A stretch of DNA of 21,813 nucleotides. It comes from M3007 sp039804245. Its GTDB lineage: Bacteria > Bacteroidota > Bacteroidia > Chitinophagales > Saprospiraceae. The stretch spans positions 1-21,813 of the forward strand of contig JBDLWO010000129.1 in NCBI GenBank assembly GCA_039804245.1. The letters run 5' to 3'. Numbering within the stretch: the stretch's first letter is position 1; every line of letters begins with the position of its first letter. Positions 8,791 to 16,760 of the stretch are shown one piece after another. A program made the translations under genes and the position numbers. Below the pieces are notes generated by a model, which saw only the letters and a program-made list of their open reading frames with translations, had not been told where the DNA came from and did no database searches.

Positions 8791-8815
8791 AGTTTCCCAT
8801 TTTCTGATTAAAAAT

Positions 8816-8846
8816 AAGGCGCGGGCAGTTACGCCCGCGCCTTTTT
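8816..8846. terminator. Bidirectional intrinsic terminator between convergent genes
   Basis: An 11-bp perfect stem (8816-8826 with 8833-8843, core ggcgcgggc/gcccgcgcc) has a 6-base loop. On the + strand it runs into five T (8842-8846); on the - strand it runs into a T-rich stretch (complement of 8810-8817). It lies 26 bases after the adhesin stop and about 20 bases beyond the stop of the last operon gene, so it can end both transcripts. Confidence 0.9.
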
Positions 8847-8867
8847 CTCATCCGCAAGTCAAATAGA

Positions 8868-9671
8868 CTATTTCGGCTTGGCTGTCCACTCGAATTTCCA
8901 GTCGTAAATAACGCATCCAAATACGCTCAGATCAATAGTCTGCTTCGATTTGATGGCCGTGTTGGAAAATTCAGAGATTTTGTAAACTTCAACAAGTACG
9001 TCGTTCGGATCGAAAATACTTGGTGATTTCATCGTCAGCTCTGTCTCGTCTGCATTCAGTGTCCAGGTGTCACCCACCCGGAAACCATCGAACTGGCATG
9101 AACCGGCGCCACCAGTGATTGGGCCGTACTCCAGTTTGAATGTACCGTCTGCATTGAATACAAAATAATTGTCTTTCTCGCAATCAACGATTTGCTCTGA
9201 CTCCGGGTCGCTGTCGAGGCACTTGCCCAGTTTGGATTTCCACAGCCAGTTGTAAGTGGTGAGCAGGTAGCGCACACTTACTTCCGTAGTGATGATGAAA
9301 TCGGCTGTTGTTACCTTGCCTTCATTGTCTTCCGCCTCAAATTTGAAACGAACGGGGGCAGCAAGACCTTCATCAGTCAGCACATAGTTGAGTGTGTGAT
9401 CGGAGTGATTGTACGTTTCCGTTCCATTGGTGCCGAAAGTGGCATCCACTGTAACGCCTTTGTACTTGGTGATACGGAGTGCGCGCAGACCAGCCTCAGC
9501 AGTGATCGTGGCAGTAGTGGTAGCTGTGGTGCCAATCTTGCCCGAGTAGGTGGAAGCAGACAGTGTGATTACCGGAGCTGCTTTTTCCTCTTTTTTGCAA
9601 GCTGTAAACCAGAGCGCTGTTGACATCGCCACGCCGGCGAGCAGAAACGAAAGTGAACTCTTGAGTTTCAT
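8868..9671 (-). CDS. Lipoprotein with a lipocalin-like C-terminal part, unknown function
   Basis: A 267-aa lipoprotein: signal peptide 1-24 with WFTAC, lipid-bearing Cys25, followed by lysines and glutamates. Residues 33-130 are rich in Thr and beta strands (an Ig-like fold is likely). Residues 135-267 look like the lipocalin-like domains common in Bacteroidota lipoproteins: an opening helix region (YNWLWKSKLGKC), FNADGTFKLEYG, then DTWTLNADETELTM. Four Cys in this half could form disulfides. It is last in the mannoside operon, 55 bases after the FG-GAP gene, and ends just before the shared terminator. Its position would suit a surface glycan-binding or accessory protein, as SusE/SusF-type proteins occupy such places, but there is no sequence match that I can claim. 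Confidence 0.85.
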   Translation of the reverse strand: MKLKSSLSFLLAGVAMSTALWFTACKKEEKAAPVITLSASTYSGKIGTTATTTATITAEAGLRALRITKYKGVTVDATFGTNGTETYNHSDHTLNYVLTDEGLAAPVRFKFEAEDNEGKVTTADFIITTEVSVRYLLTTYNWLWKSKLGKCLDSDPESEQIVDCEKDNYFVFNADGTFKLEYGPITGGAGSCQFDGFRVGDTWTLNADETELTMKSPSIFDPNDVLVEVYKISEFSNTAIKSKQTIDLSVFGCVIYDWKFEWTAKPK

Positions 9672-9726
9672 GTTAGAAAATTAATGCGTTAAAAAATGAC
9701 TTTGTTGTTTGTTTCCGGGGATTCAT

Positions 9727-12700
9727 TTATTTCAATGTTGATTCGAAAATGCTCATTTTGTCATTCATAAGGCCGGTTAACAGTAGCTGTTTCCCCTGCC
9801 CGGTATCGAGTAATGCCAGACAGCACCCTGTACCTTTTGTGTAATATCCGGTAATACTTGCGGACTCCGGTGCGAAACCTCCCTTTCCGTCGCCGGTGAG
9901 TATAAGCCCCCGCAAGGCATCCTGCACACCCCATGCAGGTGCGGGCGCACGTGAGTTGCCTGTGATAACCAGGTCGGGCAAACCGTCATTGTTGAAATCT
10001 CCGGTAATGAAATCTCTCAATGGGGCTGTCTGGGCCGGGTAGGGGAGCGGAATGGATCTGAATTTACCCTTTTCATTTAAAAAGCATACAGATTGTGTGG
10101 TTTCACAGACTCCTCTCCAGGCTTTTTTCACTTTTTCGTCCCCGAAGATATCCTGTATGGTCGCTGCGGCATAGGTCGCATTGCGTGGGTAGCGGGAACC
10201 AATGCCACTCATCTGGTTCATCAATTCCTGACGCTGGGCTATGGGTGTTTCACCATTCTCTGTGGTGCAGATAACAGGATCCGGACTGCCATTCCCGTCA
10301 AAATCTGCTGCATAGAGAATAAGTGGTCGCTCTTCTGATACCTGATAACGCAAATTCAGCCCGCAGTTGCCTGCCAGTATATCAGGGAAACCGTCGAGAT
10401 TTACGTCGCAGATTTCCAATGCCCGCCACCAACCCCTGGTACCCGGAAGCATTTTCTTTTCAAATCTCGCGCCGTCATTCTGATAAACCGAAACCGGCAT
10501 CCATTCCCCGGCCAGTACCAGATCGGGGCGCCCGTTATTGTCAGTATCTGCCCAGCCTGCACCCGTAATTATTCCCGGTTTTTCAAGTGATGAGCTCCAT
10601 TCCGCGGTGATATCGGTGAATTTTCCGCGATCATTTCTCAACAAATAACTTCTGGTGGCCATCGGATAACGATAGGGCTCGGCAAAACCGCCCACAAACA
10701 GGTCCTGATCTCCGTCCAGATCAATATCGGCAACTGCTACACAGGATTTCGGGTTGTTCATTTCCGGAAGTGCCGGCATTTCTCTGACCATTATTCCTTT
10801 TCCGGTATTCAGGTACAGGCGATCCTGATATATCGAATCCTTACCCGGCCATTCATTGCCACCGAATACCAGGTACAGATCATCAAGTCCATCGCCGTTG
10901 GCATCAAAAATGCAGGCAGCTGTACACTTGCCTGCAGGTGGCTGTTTTTCAAGTTGACGGGAAACAAATCCACCTTCCGGTTCTTGAAGGTAAATATATC
11001 CGGGTTGTCCCTTTCCTCCACCTGCAAAAAAATCGTCAAGTCCGTCGCCGTTCAGATCTCCCGTCGCAAGTACAGGGCCCTGTTCCGTCATCCGATGGGG
11101 TAGCAGCGGCTGGTACTGAAAATCACTGAATGGGTCATCATGGTGTGTGTACTCAATTCCCGTGCTTCGGCTTACCGCCGAAAACCATGTTTTTCCCGCT
11201 TTGTTTTCCGGCATAATACCTACAGTTTCAGCCTCATCGGGTCGAACAGAAATGGTCTGCCCACCAGCCACATGATACAATTTTTGTACTTTACCGTCTG
11301 GCAAGATGACTTCTACCGAGTCGGCAAACGAAGATTTCCCCAAACCGAAATGAATCACGTCTGTAACAGCCGACATGAAACCCCGCTCGCGGTGAACGGC
11401 GATTTCCTGCCTGTTCGTACCAGTGTATACCCGAACGCGGGATAACGTGATATTATTGTTGTTTTTTATGTTTAAAAAGTTGTTTTTCAGTTTTTCGTTG
11501 GCCAGGTTTTCATAAACAAAGGCTTTTTCATTCAGATTGTTTACCACCAAATCGAGGTCGCCATCGTTATCCAGATCGCTGTATGCGGCGCCGTTGGAGC
11601 AGGAGGGGTGTGTGATACCCCATTGGTATGATACTGGCTCAAACGTGAGATCGCCCTTGTTCCTGAATACACGGTTGGGCAGTTTACGCGCCTTTTGTTT
11701 TCTGATTTCGGGCATCATCTGCCGGTCGGTTTCCTCTCGGCTCCTGAACATGAACAGGTTGTTGGTATAATCAATAAAATCCTTGTCGCCAATATCACGG
11801 TAGTATCCGTTGCTGATGAACAGGTCTTTCCATCCGTCGTTATCGAAGTCGGCGAGCAGTGGCCCCCAACTCCAGTCGGTGGCTGATATACCGGCCATTT
11901 GCCCTGTCTCGGAAAAGGTTGTTTCACCCGGAGATCGTCCGTCGGTCGCCAGTTGAAGGGTATTGCGCATGTATTGCGGTGCATACCCTGCCTGTTCTAT
12001 CAGTTCGGATTTGCTCCAGGTCAGGTCGCCGATCATTTTTTTTCGACTTTCGGTGGTTTCAGGGAGCATATCCACAACCACCAGATCCGGACGACTGTCG
12101 TTATTGATATCCGCCAGGTCGCAACCCATGCCGTTGTACGACTGGTGACTCATGAAGGAATCAATGAGATTGACAAACCCTTTTCCTTGCTGGTTTATCC
12201 ACAACAAGTCGTTGTAAATGAAATCATTGGAAACGTAAACATCATCCCATCCGTCTGCATTGATATCTCCGATAGCCAGACCGAGTCCGTATCCTTCCGT
12301 GTTGATACCGAACTCGCGCGATTGTTCGGAGAAGTAGCCCTTCCCGTCATTCACATAGAAATGATCATTACTGGCGCCCTCTCCGTGTGTTTTTTTCTCT
12401 CCCGGTGTATTTACTGACTCCCGCTGGTTTGCATGGTTCATTACATACAGGTCTTCATCTCCATCCTTGTCGAAGTCGAAAAAGGCTGCCTGTGTGGAGT
12501 AGCTGGTATCGGCCACGCCCCGGGACACTGCCTCATCGTTGAAGTAAGGTATTCCGTCTCTGAGTCCCTGCTGTATGAAGAGTTTGTTTTTCCGTCTGTC
12601 AGGCTCGTGATAACCGGCAGCGCAGACGTACAAATCGGATTTCCCGTCCTGGTTCACATCTGCGATGGTCACTCCCGTACACCAGTCGCTGGTCTCCAGT

Positions 12701-13002
12701 CCCGCCTCGAGGGTTACATCCCTGAAGTGGAGCCCTCCCTCGTTGATGTAAAGTCTGCAGGATGTTTCGTTACCTGTGAAAAAGATGTCATCCAGTCCGT
12801 CGCCGTTCAGATCGGCCAGTGCGACTCCTCCACCATTGTAGTAATAAACGTAACTGAGTATATTGAGGCTGTCACCTTCAGATACGGTATTCGCAAAATG
12901 TACCCCTGTCTGTTCCGCCTCCAGCAGGCGAAACAGCTTGTCAGGCTGACTGCAGGAGCAGATCAGCGAGCAGAAGCACCATATAACGAGCCGTGTATCC
13001 AT
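9727..13002 (-). CDS. FG-GAP/VCBS repeat lipoprotein with central ASPIC/UnbV domain
   Basis: A 1091-aa protein with a Cys-rich lipoprotein-type signal (SLICSC, Cys17 or Cys15). Two sets of FG-GAP/VCBS repeats form what are probably two beta-propellers, at about residues 45-500 and 615-1085. Each set shows about seven calcium-loop motifs of the type DxNxDGxxD (DLNGDGLDD, DVNQDGKSD, DFDNDGWKD; later DLNGDGLDD, DANGDGLDD, DFNNDGLPD). Between them, at about 515-590, is an ASPIC/UnbV domain (VRVYTGTNRQE, GFGLGK-like HFGLGK, VEVILPDGKVQ). Related proteins of about 1100 aa are common beside SusCD genes in Bacteroidota, but their role is not established. Sugar or protein binding on the cell surface or in the periplasm is an inference. 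It starts 6 bases after the GH92 stop. The repeats generate long antisense open frames that are not genes. Confidence 0.92.
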   Translation of the reverse strand: MDTRLVIWCFCSLICSCSQPDKLFRLLEAEQTGVHFANTVSEGDSLNILSYVYYYNGGGVALADLNGDGLDDIFFTGNETSCRLYINEGGLHFRDVTLEAGLETSDWCTGVTIADVNQDGKSDLYVCAAGYHEPDRRKNKLFIQQGLRDGIPYFNDEAVSRGVADTSYSTQAAFFDFDKDGDEDLYVMNHANQRESVNTPGEKKTHGEGASNDHFYVNDGKGYFSEQSREFGINTEGYGLGLAIGDINADGWDDVYVSNDFIYNDLLWINQQGKGFVNLIDSFMSHQSYNGMGCDLADINNDSRPDLVVVDMLPETTESRKKMIGDLTWSKSELIEQAGYAPQYMRNTLQLATDGRSPGETTFSETGQMAGISATDWSWGPLLADFDNDGWKDLFISNGYYRDIGDKDFIDYTNNLFMFRSREETDRQMMPEIRKQKARKLPNRVFRNKGDLTFEPVSYQWGITHPSCSNGAAYSDLDNDGDLDLVVNNLNEKAFVYENLANEKLKNNFLNIKNNNNITLSRVRVYTGTNRQEIAVHRERGFMSAVTDVIHFGLGKSSFADSVEVILPDGKVQKLYHVAGGQTISVRPDEAETVGIMPENKAGKTWFSAVSRSTGIEYTHHDDPFSDFQYQPLLPHRMTEQGPVLATGDLNGDGLDDFFAGGGKGQPGYIYLQEPEGGFVSRQLEKQPPAGKCTAACIFDANGDGLDDLYLVFGGNEWPGKDSIYQDRLYLNTGKGIMVREMPALPEMNNPKSCVAVADIDLDGDQDLFVGGFAEPYRYPMATRSYLLRNDRGKFTDITAEWSSSLEKPGIITGAGWADTDNNGRPDLVLAGEWMPVSVYQNDGARFEKKMLPGTRGWWRALEICDVNLDGFPDILAGNCGLNLRYQVSEERPLILYAADFDGNGSPDPVICTTENGETPIAQRQELMNQMSGIGSRYPRNATYAAATIQDIFGDEKVKKAWRGVCETTQSVCFLNEKGKFRSIPLPYPAQTAPLRDFITGDFNNDGLPDLVITGNSRAPAPAWGVQDALRGLILTGDGKGGFAPESASITGYYTKGTGCCLALLDTGQGKQLLLTGLMNDKMSIFESTLK

Positions 13003-13008
13003 TGGTTA

Positions 13009-15363
13009 TCAGTTCTCGTCGGACATGGAGGGTGGGGCGTCATTTTCCCCGCTTCCCCATTTTTCATTGGGTTGTGGCCCCATAACAATGCTCAGTTTGC
13101 CACCTGCTACCAGTTCCCGGTGATAAAACCAGGGTTTGTTGAGTGGTTTTCCGTTCAGGGTGGCTGATTGTATGTATCTGTTTTCCATTGAATTGTTAAC
13201 CGTTTCAATGGTAAAGGTACCGCCGGGGTAATAGTCTGGATCGAGTTTAATCACTACCTCATCAAAAATCGGACTGCCGAGTTCATATACAGGATCTACA
13301 TCGCATCCGCCTCTCATTTCGAATAGTCCCATGGCGCTCATCACATACCAGCCTCCCATCTGTCCCTGATCTTCATCTCCGGGCCATCCGTCGAGCGGAC
13401 CACTTCCGTAAAACACATCCATAATTTCGCGGGCCCATTTTTGGGTAAGCCAGGGCTTGCCGGAGTAGTTGAAAAGGTATGCCGCCTGCATATTGGGCTG
13501 GTTGCCGTGGTTGATGGGGAGTACGCCCATGGCGAGCAGGCTGTTTTCGTCGGTGTATTCAGAATTGAACTTCCACTTCCTTGAGGTCACGAAACCTTCA
13601 TCCAGTCGGCGATTGAATTCGTCTTTACCCATCAGTTTGATGAGGCCCTTCAGGTCGTGCGGTACAAACCAGCTGTATTGCCAGGCATTACCTTCTACCC
13701 AACCTTGTCCGAGGAAAGTGGAGCAGCAGTATTTCTCAAAGGGCTGTTTGAAATTGCCGTCGGCCTGCCGCATATTCATGTAACCCACTTCAGCATCCCA
13801 TATATTGAGATAATTGTGTGCCCGCCGCTTGAAGTACCAGTAGTCGTCTTTTTTACCCAGTGCTTTGGCCATCTGTGATACCGCCCAGTCGTCGAAAGCG
13901 TATTCGAGGGTGTTGGAAACCGGGCCATAGTCGTGTGGTACATATCCGAATTTCAGGTACTGATCGAGCCAGCGGTTACCCGCAAATCCGCCGCCGGGAT
14001 GTGCAATTCCCTGTTCGGTCTGGTTGTGATACATGGCTCGCCAGGCATGTTCGGGATCATAGTAGCGGTGAATTCCCTTCTGGTAGCTGCTCACTATGAG
14101 CTCAATTTCATGGGAGGCTACCATGATACCGGAATATTCGAGTCCCTCCGGCCCTTTGCACAGCCACCCCCCCTTGTCGTAGAACTCGAGTAATGATGCT
14201 GTCCATTTATCTGCAATGTCGGGAGTAACAAGTGTCCAGACCTGATTCAGATTCCAGAAAGTATTCCAGAATGCATCGCCTCCGTACATGGGCAGATCGG
14301 GATTTTTGAGCTGCTGTACCTTTTCGTACATATCAACATACTTGCCATTCACATCGCTGTAGATGGTTCTGCCGACATATACCCGGTACAGGTTTGTATA
14401 GAATTTTTTCAGATCTGTTTCATCACGACCTTTCACCAGAATAGCGCTGAGCAACTCGTTCCAGTCCTGTCGAGCCTGTTTGTGGACAGAATCAAAGTTC
14501 CAGCCAAAGGGTTCAGTAATTTCTTTGTCTAGGTTCAATCTGGCCTGTTCGATACTGACAAATGAAATGCCGGTTTGAACCAGAATTTGTTCATCCTGCT
14601 TTGTCTGGAACTCCACGAAGGCGCCAAAGTCGCTGTGATCCCAGCCTGAATGCAACTTCTGAACATCACGCTGTATGCCGTTTCTGTTCCAGCCATTGAG
14701 CACTCTGAAGGGTTTGTTGAAACGAATGACAAAGAAGAGCTGGTATTCATTCCAGCCTGCCCCCCGGTGGCTTTGCTGGTTGGTATAGCCCTGAATTTCT
14801 GTATCGCTAACCTTTGTGATATGGGCATCGGTGAGTTCAGTACCGTATTCCGATTCAATCTGCAGGTCAATGATTACCCTTGCGTTATCTGATTTGGGGA
14901 AGGTATAACGCTGGAATCCTGCCCGGGTGGTAGTGGTCAATTCTGCCTTTATTCTGGTATCTTCGAGAAAAACAGAATAGTAGCCGGGTGTTGCCACTTC
15001 TTTTTCATGTTTGATTCTTGAACGGTACCCGCCATCCGGATCATTCTCATCACCCGGCACGATCTGCAACGGACCCGTTGTCGGCATCATGAGCAGTCCG
15101 TCCATTGTCCAGGAGTGGATATGGCTGAATCCTGCTATATTTTCTATATTGTACTCATAGCCGGCCTTCCAGCCTTGTCGCTGGTTGTCGGGACTGAGTT
15201 TGACCATGCCGAAAGGCATGGAGGCGCCCGGAAACTGCATCCACCGGCTGTCGTGATTGCCTATCATGCAGTCAACATAGTCAACGGGTTGCTTTTGCGC
15301 GTGCGCCTGTACGCCTGCGAGCAGGAGTGAGAGTGCGAGGATTTGTCGGAGGACAGGTTTCAT
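13009..15363 (-). CDS. GH92 family exo-alpha-mannosidase
   Basis: A 784-aa secreted enzyme with a signal peptide (1-22, cleavage AHA-Q), so it should be periplasmic or surface-exposed. The length suits family GH92, whose members are calcium-dependent, inverting exo-alpha-mannosidases, often alpha-1,2-specific. The N-terminal beta-sandwich shows family stretches (FPGASMPFGMVKLSPD, GFSHIHSWTMD). The catalytic (alpha/alpha)6 part carries EGNAWQYSWFVPHD with Glu557, which fits the general acid, and GDEDQGQMGGW with Asp663 and Asp665, which fit the base pair. Their spacing (106 and 108 residues) is close to that of the characterised BT3990 enzyme as I recall it. The acid is Glu, as in true mannosidases, and not Gln as in mannose-1-phosphate-acting members. 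It is the only glycoside hydrolase visible in the operon and supplies mannose to the downstream uptake genes. Confidence 0.95.
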   Translation of the reverse strand: MKPVLRQILALSLLLAGVQAHAQKQPVDYVDCMIGNHDSRWMQFPGASMPFGMVKLSPDNQRQGWKAGYEYNIENIAGFSHIHSWTMDGLLMMPTTGPLQIVPGDENDPDGGYRSRIKHEKEVATPGYYSVFLEDTRIKAELTTTTRAGFQRYTFPKSDNARVIIDLQIESEYGTELTDAHITKVSDTEIQGYTNQQSHRGAGWNEYQLFFVIRFNKPFRVLNGWNRNGIQRDVQKLHSGWDHSDFGAFVEFQTKQDEQILVQTGISFVSIEQARLNLDKEITEPFGWNFDSVHKQARQDWNELLSAILVKGRDETDLKKFYTNLYRVYVGRTIYSDVNGKYVDMYEKVQQLKNPDLPMYGGDAFWNTFWNLNQVWTLVTPDIADKWTASLLEFYDKGGWLCKGPEGLEYSGIMVASHEIELIVSSYQKGIHRYYDPEHAWRAMYHNQTEQGIAHPGGGFAGNRWLDQYLKFGYVPHDYGPVSNTLEYAFDDWAVSQMAKALGKKDDYWYFKRRAHNYLNIWDAEVGYMNMRQADGNFKQPFEKYCCSTFLGQGWVEGNAWQYSWFVPHDLKGLIKLMGKDEFNRRLDEGFVTSRKWKFNSEYTDENSLLAMGVLPINHGNQPNMQAAYLFNYSGKPWLTQKWAREIMDVFYGSGPLDGWPGDEDQGQMGGWYVMSAMGLFEMRGGCDVDPVYELGSPIFDEVVIKLDPDYYPGGTFTIETVNNSMENRYIQSATLNGKPLNKPWFYHRELVAGGKLSIVMGPQPNEKWGSGENDAPPSMSDEN

Positions 15364-15377
15364 GTCTTGAAATGGTT

Positions 15378-16727
15378 TTACCAGGATTTTTCAATTTCTT
15401 CCAGGGTGCGCCCCTTGGTTTCAGGTGTCTGTTTCAGCACGAACAAGAAAGCCAGTACCGACATGGCACAGAAAATGAAGAATGTATTGGCGGCTCCTGC
15501 CTGCTCCAGCAGTACGGGAAACAGCTGAGTGACAATGTAAACGGCTACCCACAGTGCAAAAGTGGCAACTGACATGGCCACACCCCGCATTTTTATGGGG
15601 AATATCTCTGAAATGATAACCCAGGTGACGGGTCCGTATGAAGCGGCGAAACTGGCAATATACAGCAGAATAAAGAGCAGAAGTCCGTAGCCTGTCCAGC
15701 CGTAACTGAAGGCCATACCAACAAGCAGCAGACTGACACCCATTCCGGCGCCCCCCCAGAGCAACAGGGTTTTACGACCCCACTTGTCCACCCACTGAAT
15801 GGCAACAAATGTGAACAGCACATTGATAATACCCACAATAACAGTCTGCTGGAAAGCGGCATCAGTACCCGCGCCCACAGCTTTGAATATTTCAGGGGCA
15901 TAATACATAATGGCATTGATTCCCTGTACCTGTGAGAATACCGACAGGACAATACCCACGAATATCGCTTTTTTGAAACGACCGGTAAACAACTCCCTCA
16001 GTGTGCCCTGCTCTTCGTGCAGTGTTTCCCTGACTTCATTCAGAATTTCACCTGCGCGACCGGCACCATTGATTTTTGACAGGATATCAAGGGCTTCAGA
16101 CTCCCGACCTGCCCGGCACAGCCAGCGCGGACTTTCCGGAACGGTGAGCAAAGAAAGCAGGAATAGAAGAGCCGGAGGTATGCCGGATGCCATCATGTAG
16201 CGCCATCCATAAGCTACATTCCACGCTTCATCGCCTGATGCCTGAATGAGGGTGTTGACGAAGAAAATGACCAGAATACCGATTACAATAGCCAGCTGGT
16301 AATAGGAAACCAGTTTCCCGCGTATGGAAGCTGGAGCCAGTTCGGTGATATAGAGCGGGGAGACCATGGAAGCTGCCCCGATTCCGAGTCCGCCGATGAA
16401 CCTGAATACAGCGAATTGTGTGAGACTTTCGGGCACAGCAGCTCCGATAGCAGAAATCAGAAACAGAATCGCAGTGAGAATAAGCACCTTCTTTCTTCCA
16501 AATCTGTCGCTGGCCCAACCTGCAAACATGGCGCCGAAAATACAGCCAATAATGGCACTGGAAGCTGCCCATCCTGTCATGACGGCTGACAGTTCAAACC
16601 GGGTCTTCAGATAACCGATTGCTCCTGATATGACAGCGGTGTCGTACCCGAAGAGTAATCCACCGAGTGCCGCTACGGCGGTCAGCTGATAAACGGTACG
16701 CATGTTGGTTGTGTCCTGACTGCTCAT
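15378..16727 (-). CDS. MFS sugar porter (XylE/glucose:H+ symporter type)
   Basis: A 449-aa inner-membrane carrier with 12 predicted helices. Sugar porter signatures are all present: GGLLFGYDTAVISGAI in TM1, DRFGRKK between TM2 and TM3, PESPRWL after TM6, SQVQGINAIMYYAPEIF in TM7, DKWGRK between TM8 and TM9, and PETKGRTLEEIE after TM12. It would import a free monosaccharide by proton symport. Its position between the isomerase and the mannosidase genes makes mannose the likely substrate, though the sequence alone does not decide between hexoses and xylose. The start at 16727 is supported by TM1 beginning shortly after; Met9 is an alternative. Confidence 0.94.
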   Translation of the reverse strand: MSSQDTTNMRTVYQLTAVAALGGLLFGYDTAVISGAIGYLKTRFELSAVMTGWAASSAIIGCIFGAMFAGWASDRFGRKKVLILTAILFLISAIGAAVPESLTQFAVFRFIGGLGIGAASMVSPLYITELAPASIRGKLVSYYQLAIVIGILVIFFVNTLIQASGDEAWNVAYGWRYMMASGIPPALLFLLSLLTVPESPRWLCRAGRESEALDILSKINGAGRAGEILNEVRETLHEEQGTLRELFTGRFKKAIFVGIVLSVFSQVQGINAIMYYAPEIFKAVGAGTDAAFQQTVIVGIINVLFTFVAIQWVDKWGRKTLLLWGGAGMGVSLLLVGMAFSYGWTGYGLLLFILLYIASFAASYGPVTWVIISEIFPIKMRGVAMSVATFALWVAVYIVTQLFPVLLEQAGAANTFFIFCAMSVLAFLFVLKQTPETKGRTLEEIEKSW

Positions 16728-16760
16728 GTTGTTATGCAGATTTGATAGTTAACAGATATT

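Noticed and set aside
11899..12417. A 172-codon + strand open frame opposite the FG-GAP gene
   Set aside because: Antisense shadow caused by the repeated DxNxDG codons on the other strand.
12433..13167. A 244-codon + strand open frame across the FG-GAP and GH92 gene junction
   Set aside because: It is antisense to two well-supported genes. The calcium-loop repeats produce stop-poor antisense frames, and the product looks like no protein family.
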